A stretch of DNA of 5,880 nucleotides from an uncultured Lachnospiraceae bacterium (GCA_910577825.1 CAJTOK010000082.1:1-5880); one strand, 5' to 3'. Positions 1 through 5,798 are shown, numbered from the stretch's first letter. Made by a program: numbers and translations. The notes: a model not told the origin generated them from the letters alone.

Positions 1-8
1 CCTCAAAA

Positions 9-29
9 GTAGTAAATTGGTAGTAAATT
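9..29. repeat. Tandem 10-base direct repeat
   Basis: The 10-mer GTAGTAAATT occurs at 9-18 and again at 20-29, a period of 11 bases. A weaker relative, GAGTAAATTA, lies at 188-197. The spacing is about one helical turn, which would suit a protein binding site, but the sequence is AT-rich and short, so chance is a real alternative. The rest of 1-175 is AT-rich and shows no convincing gene, only a TATAAT-like hexamer at 130-135 without a good -35 partner. Confidence 0.4.
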
Positions 30-175
30 CAGCTTGAAATCCTGCTTGTATGCCCATAAATCAAGGCTTTTTTGAGATAATCAACCATTTTCAAGTTAAA
101 AATTATATAATTATTATTTTTTGGCGATATATAATGAACCCATCTGTATGCAACGCTGTTTAGTTTTAAAGGTGT

Positions 176-378
176 TTAACTGCCAAAGAGTAAATTAGCT
201 GGCAAATTCCATGTGCTTCTAATGGACGGCTGTACGGAGCCGCCGGCGTTTAAGTGCCGTATTCAATGTTTCGTAGAAACATAGGCACTTTATGCGCCGT
301 TGCGTGCGACGTCCAAACGGGAGTGTGCCTGTCCATAGAAGCACATGGAATTGCCAGCCAACAATACTTTAGCCTTAA
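176..378. repeat. Long imperfect inverted repeat with internal hairpins (possible MITE or structured RNA)
   Basis: Bases 198-227 pair with 331-358 as a 28-bp stem broken only by two single-base bulges. The symmetry continues weakly outward to TTAA at 176-179 and TTAA at 375-378. Inside are further hairpins: GGCT/AGCC at 228-241; a longer arm in which 245-258 pairs with 284-298, capped by a perfect 7-bp stem (ATGTTTC 266-272 with GAAACAT 276-282, loop GTA); and a small stem at about 299-310. The element is visibly richer in G+C than its flanks and has no coding potential on either strand. It begins about 20 bases past the stop codon of the leftward flavoprotein gene. It could be a miniature transposable element, a dispersed palindromic repeat, or a non-coding RNA on either strand. 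I do not recognise a named family. Confidence 0.8.
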
Positions 379-398
379 TTCCTGTCTTTATAAAATTT

Positions 399-1469
399 TT
401 ATGCCTGCTGCCTGTTTCCTGCCAGTTCTTCCATAAGCACATGTACAGGCACTATCTTATCTATGCGCCCTGCATTTGCCCCTGCAAATACCAGCCCGTT
501 TTCTGTATCACCACGTACTGCATCTATAAGTGCTTTTGTTATACAGTATGGCACTTCGGCAGGGTTGCATTTTTCAAGGCAGTTAAAGCATTTCTTTACA
601 GGAATTTTATTATTCTCTATATACTGTACAAATTTATTCCTTACTGCCCTTCCAGGCATGCCAACCGGGCTGTCAATAATAGCAAGGTCTTTTTCACCTG
701 CATTTACATACGCCTGTTTATATTTTTCATCTGCATCACATTCATCTGTAGCAACAAAACGTGAAGCAATCTGTACACCCGATGCCCCTAGTGACAGGGC
801 ATGGCAGATATCATCATGGCTAAATATCCCGCCTGCAGTTATTACAGGTATCTTCTGCCCGCATTTATCTTCAAACCCCTTTACAGTTTCTATAATTCTT
901 TTAATTTCTTCATCATAATCTTCATCTGTAATCTTTTCGATTTGTTCCTTTTTAAATCCCAGGTGGCCGCCTGCCTTTGGCCCTTCTATTACTATAAAAT
1001 CTGCTGCCCTTCCTGCTTTTTTAAGCCAGTTCTGCAGTATAACTTTTGCTGCTTTTGCAGATGAAACAATAGGCGCAATTTTACATTTAGAACCACTGGC
1101 ATATTCTGGAAGATGTACCGGAAGCCCTGCACCTGAAATTATAACATCTGCACCTGCTTCAATAGCGGCTTTTACATGTGCTTTATAGTTTTTAAGTGCT
1201 ACCATGATATTCACACCGACAGGTCTGCCTCCCGATATTTCCTTTGCTTTTAAAATATGTTTACGTATAGCGTCAAGGTTTGCTTTGTTCTCATCTTTTT
1301 CAAAGCCCGGTTCATCATAGCCTATCTGTGCCGTGGAAATAATGCCCAGACCGCCATTTGCTGAAACAGCCCCTGCAAGGCTTCCCCTGCTTATGCCAAC
1401 TCCCATACCTCCTTGTATTATTGGATACTTTATTACTAAATCCCCTATTGTTAATTCTTTAAGCTGCAT
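399..1469 (-). CDS. Nitronate monooxygenase / FabK-like FMN flavoprotein
   Basis: 356-residue cytosolic TIM-barrel flavoprotein of the 2-nitropropane dioxygenase (NMO) family, whose members oxidise alkyl nitronates or, in the FabK branch, reduce enoyl-ACP in fatty acid synthesis. Visible motifs are PIIQGGMG (16-23) at the first strand, a SANGGLG turn (36-42), VNIM (86-89), ISGAGLP (111-117), GPKAGGHLG (163-171) with the family's catalytic-type histidine H169, and the phosphate-binding TAGGI (211-215) followed by ALSLGASGVQIASRF (224-238). A C-terminal cysteine set C294-x2-C297-x3-C301-x7-C309 follows the barrel; from memory it is shared by clostridial homologues. The ATG at 1469 is supported by AGGAGG (1478-1483) eight bases upstream. 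The gene is transcribed alone, divergently from the binding-protein operon. The fold is secure. The substrate (nitronate or an enoyl thioester) cannot be decided from the sequence. Confidence 0.9.
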   Translation of the reverse strand: MQLKELTIGDLVIKYPIIQGGMGVGISRGSLAGAVSANGGLGIISTAQIGYDEPGFEKDENKANLDAIRKHILKAKEISGGRPVGVNIMVALKNYKAHVKAAIEAGADVIISGAGLPVHLPEYASGSKCKIAPIVSSAKAAKVILQNWLKKAGRAADFIVIEGPKAGGHLGFKKEQIEKITDEDYDEEIKRIIETVKGFEDKCGQKIPVITAGGIFSHDDICHALSLGASGVQIASRFVATDECDADEKYKQAYVNAGEKDLAIIDSPVGMPGRAVRNKFVQYIENNKIPVKKCFNCLEKCNPAEVPYCITKALIDAVRGDTENGLVFAGANAGRIDKIVPVHVLMEELAGNRQQA

Positions 1470-1475
1470 TTAAAA

Positions 1476-1483
1476 CACCTCCT
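1476..1483 (-). promoter_or_regulatory. Ribosome binding site of the flavoprotein gene
   Basis: Reading leftward the sequence is AGGAGGTG, a near-perfect Shine-Dalgarno sequence. Its AGGAGG core ends eight bases before the ATG at 1469, which fixes this start. Confidence 0.85.
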
Positions 1484-1487
1484 GATG

Positions 1488-1502
1488 TAGTTTTTAAAAC
1501 TA
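1488..1502. promoter_or_regulatory. Palindrome in the flavoprotein 5' region
   Basis: TAGTTTTTAAAACTA is a perfect dyad with 7-base arms around one central base. It lies around the predicted transcription start, between the -10 element and the ribosome binding site, which is a common position for a repressor site. It is short and made mostly of A and T, so it may be fortuitous. Confidence 0.3.
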
Positions 1503-1530
1503 TATTATAGCTTATTGTTATCCATGTCAA
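1502..1530 (-). promoter_or_regulatory. Sigma-A type promoter for the flavoprotein gene
   Basis: On the minus strand a perfect TTGACA (-35) occupies 1530-1525. The -10 can be read as TAATAT (1507-1502, 17-base spacer) or as the consensus TATAAT (1509-1504, 15-base spacer). Transcription would begin near 1495, giving a leader of about 25 bases. Confidence 0.65.
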
Positions 1531-1651
1531 GTATAAATAATTACAGCTGCATCTGCCTGTAAGACTGGAAGCTTTATTCCTTTTTTTGTGCAAAATAGCA
1601 TAAAAAACAGGCTATACATCTAAAAAACCACTAAAAATATTAATGTTTTGT

Positions 1652-1669
1652 ATAATTTAGCTAAATTAT
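1652..1669. promoter_or_regulatory. Perfect 18-bp palindrome, possible operator
   Basis: ATAATTTAGCTAAATTAT is a perfect 18-bp dyad. It ends 20 bases before the -35 hexamer of the binding-protein/chemoreceptor operon and overlaps an isolated TATAAT (1651-1656). Its position fits an activator or repressor site. The cognate regulator is not in the window. Confidence 0.45.
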
Positions 1670-1673
1670 TTTA

Positions 1674-1704
1674 TTTTTACAGTAAAAACTTGAATGATTT
1701 TACT
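1674..1704. promoter_or_regulatory. Overlapping inverted repeats around the -35 element
   Basis: TTTTTAC (1674-1680) and GTAAAAA (1682-1688) form a dyad around one central base, directly before the -35 hexamer. AGTAAAA (1681-1687) is also mirrored by TTTTACT (1698-1704) across the -35 hexamer (1690-1695). Three alternating half-sites on the promoter suggest regulated transcription, although low sequence complexity weakens the case. Confidence 0.35.
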
Positions 1705-1718
1705 AAATATAGTATAAT
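1690..1718 (+). promoter_or_regulatory. Sigma-A type promoter for the binding-protein/chemoreceptor operon
   Basis: TTGAAT (1690-1695), a 17-base spacer and a consensus TATAAT (1713-1718) form a good vegetative promoter. Transcription would start near 1725, about 60 bases before the coding region. No sigma-D style flagellar/chemotaxis promoter was seen, so the pair appears to be expressed from a housekeeping promoter. Confidence 0.7.
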
Positions 1719-1742
1719 TTTATATAATAATAAAGGTTTTGG

Positions 1743-1773
1743 GGATTTAACATATATTTTTATGTATAAATCC
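1743..1773 (+). promoter_or_regulatory. Leader hairpin abutting the ribosome binding site
   Basis: GGATTTA (1743-1749) pairs with TAAATCC (1767-1773), and nested ACATA (1750-1754) pairs with TATGT (1761-1765). This gives a 12-bp stem with one bulged A (1766) and a 6-base loop. The 3' arm ends exactly where the GGAGAGGAG ribosome binding site begins. It could stabilise the mRNA 5' end or modulate translation. It has no following T-run and is not a terminator. Confidence 0.5.
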
Positions 1774-1782
1774 GGAGAGGAG
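1774..1782 (+). promoter_or_regulatory. Ribosome binding site pointing to a non-ATG start
   Basis: GGAGAGGAG is a strong Shine-Dalgarno sequence. GAGGAG (1777-1782) sits five bases before ATT at 1788, the in-frame codon that begins the positively charged signal-peptide segment. The ATG at 1784 is out of frame and reaches a stop after one further codon (TAT, then TAA). Confidence 0.7.
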
Positions 1783-1787
1783 AATGT

Positions 1788-2810
1788 ATTAAATACACAA
1801 AAAAATTAAAAGGAGTGCTTGCCTGTTTCATTTTTGCCATTTGTGCTTTTACTATAATGGCATGTGGCAAAGAAGATTCTGGCAGAAAAGACAACAGCAG
1901 TGAACCTTCTAAAAGTTCCAGGCTTGTTACAGTAGGATATGTACAGTCTGGTACTGGCAGTGCCTGGAGCCTTGCAAATGTTGAGTCTATAAAGCAGAAC
2001 TGTACAGAGGAGAACGGCATTAACCTTATTTATGAATGTGCAGAAGATGATTTTGACACACAGCTTTCCATTGTACATTCTTTTATTGAGCAGAAAGTAG
2101 ACCTTATAAGCTTTACACCTATTGTTTCCGAAGGCTGGGAAGATGTCTTAAAGGAAGCAAAGGAAGCAGGCATCCCTGTTATTATTATGGACCGTATGGT
2201 AGAAACTGGTGATGACACACTTTTTAACTGCTGGATTGGTTCTAACTTTTTGCTTGAGGGATACAAAGCCGCTGACTGGCTTATTGATTATATGAAGTCC
2301 CTGGGTTCAAAGAAAGACAAGTTCAATGTTGCACTGTTCCAGGGCGCTCTTGGCTCAAGTGCAGAGGTTGGCCGTACACAGGGTGTTGAGGAAATGTTAA
2401 AAACAGCTGGCAATTTCAGGTTTGTATATAAGGAAACCGGTAACTTTAACCGTGCTGGCGGTATTAATAATATGGAAAAAGTCCTTAGACAGAAATTAGA
2501 TATTGATGTATTAATTGCAGAGAATGATGATATGGCACTTGGCGCTATTGAAGTTATGGAGAAAAACGGGATTAAACCTGGCAAAGATATAGTAATCGTT
2601 TCATTTGACGGCATACATGATGCGTTCCAGGCAATGGTAGATGGCAAGATTAACTGTGTTATGGAATGTAACCCATTGACAGGAAAGCTTCTTGCCAATG
2701 CTGTAAAGACAGTGATGGACGGGAACCCTATATCCAAGAAGAATTATGTCCTGGAAGAACTGTTCCCGGCTGATACTGCTGCTGACTACATAGACAACAG
2801 GAAATATTAA
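1788..2810 (+). CDS. YtfQ-like sugar-binding lipoprotein
   Basis: Periplasmic-binding-protein-like domain (Peripla_BP_4, class I fold) on a lipoprotein anchor, expected on the outer face of the membrane. Numbered from ATT at 1788 it has 340 residues: a charged n-region (KYTKKLK), a hydrophobic core, lipobox IMAC with C26, a Ser-rich linker, then the binding domain from about residue 46. Resemblance to E. coli YtfQ (galactofuranose binding) is recalled, not searched: W60 after the first strand, TPIVSEGWEDVLKEAKEAGIPV (110-131), DR at 135-136, TGNFNR (217-222), NDDM (246-249), SFDG (272-275), NPLTG (295-299) and a PADTA end. The nearest conventional start is GTG at 1815, but it would remove the charged segment and touches its own GGAG. 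No permease or ATPase gene is adjacent; the chemoreceptor gene follows after 13 bases. The ligand is probably a sugar, identity unknown. Confidence 0.87.
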   Translation: MKYTKKLKGVLACFIFAICAFTIMACGKEDSGRKDNSSEPSKSSRLVTVGYVQSGTGSAWSLANVESIKQNCTEENGINLIYECAEDDFDTQLSIVHSFIEQKVDLISFTPIVSEGWEDVLKEAKEAGIPVIIMDRMVETGDDTLFNCWIGSNFLLEGYKAADWLIDYMKSLGSKKDKFNVALFQGALGSSAEVGRTQGVEEMLKTAGNFRFVYKETGNFNRAGGINNMEKVLRQKLDIDVLIAENDDMALGAIEVMEKNGIKPGKDIVIVSFDGIHDAFQAMVDGKINCVMECNPLTGKLLANAVKTVMDGNPISKKNYVLEELFPADTAADYIDNRKY

Positions 2811-2823
2811 GGAGGGCGTTATT

Positions 2824-4836
2824 ATGAAACAGTTAAACAAATTAAACAGCATAGCCACCAGGCTGGTTTCAGGCTTTATGGTTGTTATTATCCTGATTAT
2901 AGCGCTTGGTGTGGTTTCTTACAATGGCTCTTCCAGTACCATGTTAAATTCATATAAGCAGAATATGGCAGGGACAGTAAATACCACTGCAACATATCTT
3001 GAACTTGGCATGTCACAGGTAAGTTCCGAGGCACAGAAAATTATTGACAACAGCGATTTTTATAATTATTACCGTGGCGCATACAGGAATGACAAGCCAC
3101 ATGAATATATGCTGTGGAGTTCCCTTTATAATATAGTGCCGTCTGCTGCAAGTGCCAGTGAATTTATAATGGCAATCTCTGTATTTGGTTCTTATGGTGA
3201 CGGGATTTCTTCTGCAGGTGATATTGAAACAGGGTTTTATAATACTTTTAAAGGCACAGTACCTGAAAATACAGAGGACGGGATATGGATAAGCTCACAT
3301 AATGAACTTGACGTCCAGCTGCACATTGAAAAAGACCGTTATGCAGTTTCTTATGTAAGGTCATTTACTAATTTTGATGGATATATTGTAATAGATATCA
3401 ATGCCAAATCGGTTACAAATGTACTTAAAAACCTTGAACTTGATGAAAAAAGCATTATCGGGTATGTTTCCCCTGATGGTTCAGAAATATTAAACACTGG
3501 TAAAGATGAAAATGTTTTCTCAGGCCAGGATTTCTATAAAGAAGCAGTTTCTGGCGGCCCGGATTTATCAATGGTAAAATACAATAACCAGAAATACCTT
3601 TTCACTTTCTCAAATATTGCAGATACCGGTTCAAGTGTATGCTGCCTTGTACCGCAGAAAGTTATGTTAAGCCAGGCTTATGAAATACGTAATATGACTA
3701 TTGCTATTACAATTACAGCAATTATTATTGCATTCTTTATTGCACTTTTCCTTGCGCTTAATATACATAAAGCAATCAATACTTCAATCGCTGTACTTGA
3801 AAAAGCTGCTGGCGGTGATTTAACAGGAACTGTAAGGATGAAAAGAAAAGATGAATTTGGGGTTCTGGGAACAAGCATTAACAGCATGATTTCAAATATG
3901 AAAGTGCTTTTAGAAAAGGTAGACCAGGTCAGTTCACTTGTACAGTCTTCATCAGATAATGTAACACAGACCTCTGAACTGCTTGTTTCTTCTTCTGATG
4001 AAATATGCAATGCCATTTCCGAAATTGAATCTGGTACTTCATCACAGGCAGCCGAGGCTGAAAGGTGCCTTGAACAGATGGCAGACCTTTCTGATAAGAT
4101 TAATATTTTAACTACAAATACAAGCGCAATCGAAACAATTTCCCATGATACAAAGGTTTATGCCGGGCAGGGGATTGACATTATCGACAAGTTGAATAAA
4201 CGCTCCAAGGATACACAGGAAGTTACAGAAGCTGTTATTGATGGTATAAGCAAGTTAAATGAAGAAACCAATACCATTGAAAATATTGTTGAGGTGATAA
4301 GCTCCATTTCCGACCAGACCAGCCTTTTAAGCCTGAATGCTTCTATTGAAGCTGCAAGGGCGGGCGAATCCGGCAAGGGTTTTGCTGTTGTTGCTGATGA
4401 AATCCGCAAGCTTGCAGACGAATCCATGCAGGCGGTCAGCAGGATTTCTGATATTATTACACGTATAAACACGCAGACAGAACTCACAGTAGAAACTGCA
4501 AGGCGTGCAGAACAGATTGTAGGGGCACAGCAGGATGCACTTGTTACCACAGTCAGCCTGTTTAACACAATTAATAAGCATATTGAAGACCTTGCCGACA
4601 ACCTTGATGATATTACCAAGGGAATTGAACAGATGTCGGTTGCAAAAGACCATACCCTTTCTGCAATCCAGAGCATATCAGATGTTTCAGACCGCGCCGC
4701 TGCATCTACATCACAAGTATCTTCTACTATTGTAAACCAGATGGATGCTGTTAAAAACCTGAATGGCAATGCGGAAACATTAAATAACAACTCCAGGGAT
4801 TTAATGGATGCTGTTACACAGTTCAAACTTAATTGA
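2824..4836 (+). CDS. Methyl-accepting chemotaxis protein with Cache-type sensor
   Basis: 670-residue transmembrane chemoreceptor that would control CheA kinase activity. The order is: short cytoplasmic N-terminus, TM1 (about 17-32), a roughly 258-residue extracytoplasmic region (33-290), TM2 (about 291-312), HAMP (about 313-365), then a long coiled-coil signalling domain. The hairpin tip is unmistakable: SDQTSLLSLNASIEAARAGE (496-515) followed by GKGFAVVADEIRKLA. The arms are about 21-23 heptads each, close to the 44-heptad class (my estimate). The extracytoplasmic part has the length and membrane-proximal motifs (GYIVIDINAKSV, then GYVSPDGSEI) expected of a double-Cache domain. The C-terminus (FKLN) has no CheR/CheB-tethering pentapeptide. 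GGAGGG (2811-2816) lies seven bases before the ATG and directly follows the binding-protein stop codon, so translation is probably coupled. Confidence 0.95.
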   Translation: MKQLNKLNSIATRLVSGFMVVIILIIALGVVSYNGSSSTMLNSYKQNMAGTVNTTATYLELGMSQVSSEAQKIIDNSDFYNYYRGAYRNDKPHEYMLWSSLYNIVPSAASASEFIMAISVFGSYGDGISSAGDIETGFYNTFKGTVPENTEDGIWISSHNELDVQLHIEKDRYAVSYVRSFTNFDGYIVIDINAKSVTNVLKNLELDEKSIIGYVSPDGSEILNTGKDENVFSGQDFYKEAVSGGPDLSMVKYNNQKYLFTFSNIADTGSSVCCLVPQKVMLSQAYEIRNMTIAITITAIIIAFFIALFLALNIHKAINTSIAVLEKAAGGDLTGTVRMKRKDEFGVLGTSINSMISNMKVLLEKVDQVSSLVQSSSDNVTQTSELLVSSSDEICNAISEIESGTSSQAAEAERCLEQMADLSDKINILTTNTSAIETISHDTKVYAGQGIDIIDKLNKRSKDTQEVTEAVIDGISKLNEETNTIENIVEVISSISDQTSLLSLNASIEAARAGESGKGFAVVADEIRKLADESMQAVSRISDIITRINTQTELTVETARRAEQIVGAQQDALVTTVSLFNTINKHIEDLADNLDDITKGIEQMSVAKDHTLSAIQSISDVSDRAAASTSQVSSTIVNQMDAVKNLNGNAETLNNNSRDLMDAVTQFKLN

Positions 4837-4861
4837 TACTTATATATCCTATATAATAAAC

Positions 4862-4891
4862 ACAGGCAGGATTTTTATATATCCTGCCTGT
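4862..4891. terminator. Hairpin terminator between convergent transcripts
   Basis: ACAGGCAGGAT (4862-4872) and ATCCTGCCTGT (4881-4891) form a perfect 11-bp stem with an 8-base loop. It starts 25 bases past the chemoreceptor stop and 6 bases past the stop of the leftward DUF2164 gene, so it probably serves both. The leftward exit sequence (TGTTTATTATATA) is more T-rich than the rightward one (ATGATATTAATTA). An 11-base direct repeat, TTATATATCCT, at 4840-4850 and 4875-4885 overlaps its 3' arm. Confidence 0.75.
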
Positions 4892-4897
4892 ATGATA

Positions 4898-5134
4898 TTA
4901 ATTATCCTTATAAAGTGCATAAAAATCTGATTCAGCATTCTCCCACTGCCTTTTATAAAACTTCCTGGCATCATCAAGCGCAGCATTATATACATAATCC
5001 CCTATTGTTTCCATAAAGAAATTATATACATCTTCCTGCCCTATATAACCTAAATCAAGATTATGTTCTTCTTTAAAGAAATAATGTATTTCTTCCATTA
5101 TCTTCTTTTTATCTTCATCTCTTAAACCTTCCAT
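4898..5134 (-). CDS. DUF2164 family small protein
   Basis: 78-residue soluble protein without a signal peptide or membrane segment. The pattern matches DUF2164 as I remember it: a charged helical start, IHYFFKEEHNLDLGYIGQED (16-35), a segment LDFxxxxIG-like here as VYNFFMETIG (36-45), then the signature YVYNAALDDARKF (47-59). Its length is normal for that family of about 80 residues. The molecular function of the family is not known to me. The ATG at 5134 has AAGGGGG (5141-5147, read leftward) six bases upstream. It is the last gene of a leftward cluster, 23 bases after the acidic protein gene, and ends just before the terminator hairpin. Confidence 0.8.
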   Translation of the reverse strand: MEGLRDEDKKKIMEEIHYFFKEEHNLDLGYIGQEDVYNFFMETIGDYVYNAALDDARKFYKRQWENAESDFYALYKDN

Positions 5135-5157
5135 AACAGTCCCCCTTGCTGCAGATA

Positions 5158-5373
5158 CTATCCAAGGATTTCATCCAGTATTTCTTCCATATCATCATCA
5201 TCTATATCATACATTTCTATTACCCCGGCTTTCATATCTTCATACAATACTAAACCTTCTTCTTCATCCTGGTTATACCAGTCATTGGAATTTTTAATCC
5301 CATACTTATCTAATATCTTTATAACTGCATCTGTTGCAGCATTTCTCTGTTCTATATCCATAAGCCGCCCCAT
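5158..5373 (-). CDS. Small highly acidic protein, unknown family
   Basis: 71 residues, no signal peptide or membrane segment. I do not recognise the family. About 21 Asp/Glu against 6 Lys/Arg gives a net charge near -15, concentrated at QDEEE (35-39) and in the C-terminal run DIDDDDMEEILDEIL (56-70). The N-terminal part (DIEQRNAATDAVIKILDKYG) looks helical. Two starts are possible: ATG at 5373, with only a weak AGGA directly against it, or ATG at 5361 (Met5), preceded by GGGGCGG; neither ribosome binding site is strong. It lies 24 bases after the aromatic-rich gene and 23 bases before the DUF2164 gene, so it is probably co-transcribed and perhaps translationally coupled. Such acidic small proteins can be inhibitors or immunity partners, but nothing here shows that. 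Confidence 0.65.
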   Translation of the reverse strand: MGRLMDIEQRNAATDAVIKILDKYGIKNSNDWYNQDEEEGLVLYEDMKAGVIEMYDIDDDDMEEILDEILG

Positions 5374-5397
5374 TCCTGTAATAAGCCCGTTTTATAA

Positions 5398-5739
5398 TTA
5401 TGCACGCCCAAGGTAATCTTTATAATAGCTGGTTTTGTTTCTTTTATCAAACCTTTCTGCAATATCCGCAGATTTTTTATAAAACCAGTCTGCAAGCACA
5501 GCAGTTTCATAAACCCCGTCTTCTTTCCAGGCCTCAAAACCCTTTGGAAGCTCCATGTTTATTTTATCCCGCTTTTTGGAAAGCTCCTTAAAAAGTGCCC
5601 ATGCCCCTGTATAAAAATGGAAGCATGACCTCTGGTTCCACATTCCAAATGTCCAGTCCAGGCGCCTTTTAAAAAGTGCCACACCACTGCTTGTATTACT
5701 ATAAGCATAGTATTGTAATACTTTACCCATATATTCCAA
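5398..5739 (-). CDS. Aromatic-rich protein of unknown family; start uncertain
   Basis: 113 residues from TTG at 5739. I do not recognise the family. It is unusually aromatic, with about 23 Phe/Tyr/Trp including five Trp (29, 34, 47, 71, 85) and the dense stretch WNQRSCFHFYTGAWALF (34-50), yet it is charged and has no clear membrane helix. The start is unclear. TTG 5739 and ATG 5730 have no good ribosome binding site, while the frame stays open back to a stop at 5814-5812. A GGGAGG (5810-5805) there lacks an ATG in frame; the codon where ATG might be expected is ATA at 5802. Translation of 5740-5802 in this frame (KAARPYARKLHRKQNK and on) looks protein-like, so the true product may be about 134 residues or the gene may have lost its start. 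It heads the three-gene leftward cluster. Confidence 0.6.
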   Translation of the reverse strand: MEYMGKVLQYYAYSNTSSGVALFKRRLDWTFGMWNQRSCFHFYTGAWALFKELSKKRDKINMELPKGFEAWKEDGVYETAVLADWFYKKSADIAERFDKRNKTSYYKDYLGRA

Positions 5740-5798
5740 ACCGCCCTGGTCTTTGTTCTGCTTCCTGTGCAGTTTCCTTGCATATGGCCTGGCAGCTT

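Larger units (their letters stand above)
1531..1787. other. Remainder of the divergent intergenic region
   Basis: This is AT-rich non-coding DNA between the two divergent promoters. A small hairpin (TTACAG 1541-1546 with CTGTAA 1557-1562) and a T7 run at 1581-1587 are present, but neither makes a convincing terminator. The right half holds the palindromes, promoter, leader hairpin and ribosome binding site listed separately. No small gene was recognised. Confidence 0.6.

Noticed and set aside
29..177. Minus-strand open frame of about 47 codons ending VDYLKKALIYGHTSRISS
   Set aside because: The C-terminal half looks protein-like, but the only ATG is internal and lacks a ribosome binding site, and nothing links it to a known gene; it could at most be a remnant.
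254..436. Short rightward frame of 60 codons running through the inverted-repeat element
   Set aside because: It lies mostly inside the palindromic element, has no ribosome binding site, and its end overlaps the flavoprotein gene on the other strand; it has no protein-like signature.
1508..1523. GGATAACAAT-like string between the flavoprotein promoter elements, similar to part of the E. coli lac operator
   Set aside because: It matches only part of the operator and lacks the other half of the dyad; taken as coincidence in AT-rich DNA.
1567..1587. GGAA/TTCC hairpin followed by seven T as a rightward terminator
   Set aside because: The stem has only four base pairs and no rightward transcript is expected upstream of it.
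1651..1656. TATAAT as a second promoter for the binding-protein operon
   Set aside because: No acceptable -35 hexamer and no TGn extension; better explained as part of the 18-bp palindrome.
4158..4826. 222-codon minus-strand frame opposite the chemoreceptor
   Set aside because: It is the antisense shadow of the coiled-coil signalling domain, which carries unmistakable chemoreceptor motifs on the plus strand; the same applies to the smaller frames opposite the flavoprotein and binding-protein genes.
5559..5783. 74-codon minus-strand frame with an ATG start overlapping the aromatic-rich gene
   Set aside because: The overlapping frame to 5398 is longer and continues with consistent coding character, while this frame starts 21 bases past the GGGAGG and gives a low-quality sequence; kept only as a reason to question the start of the longer gene.
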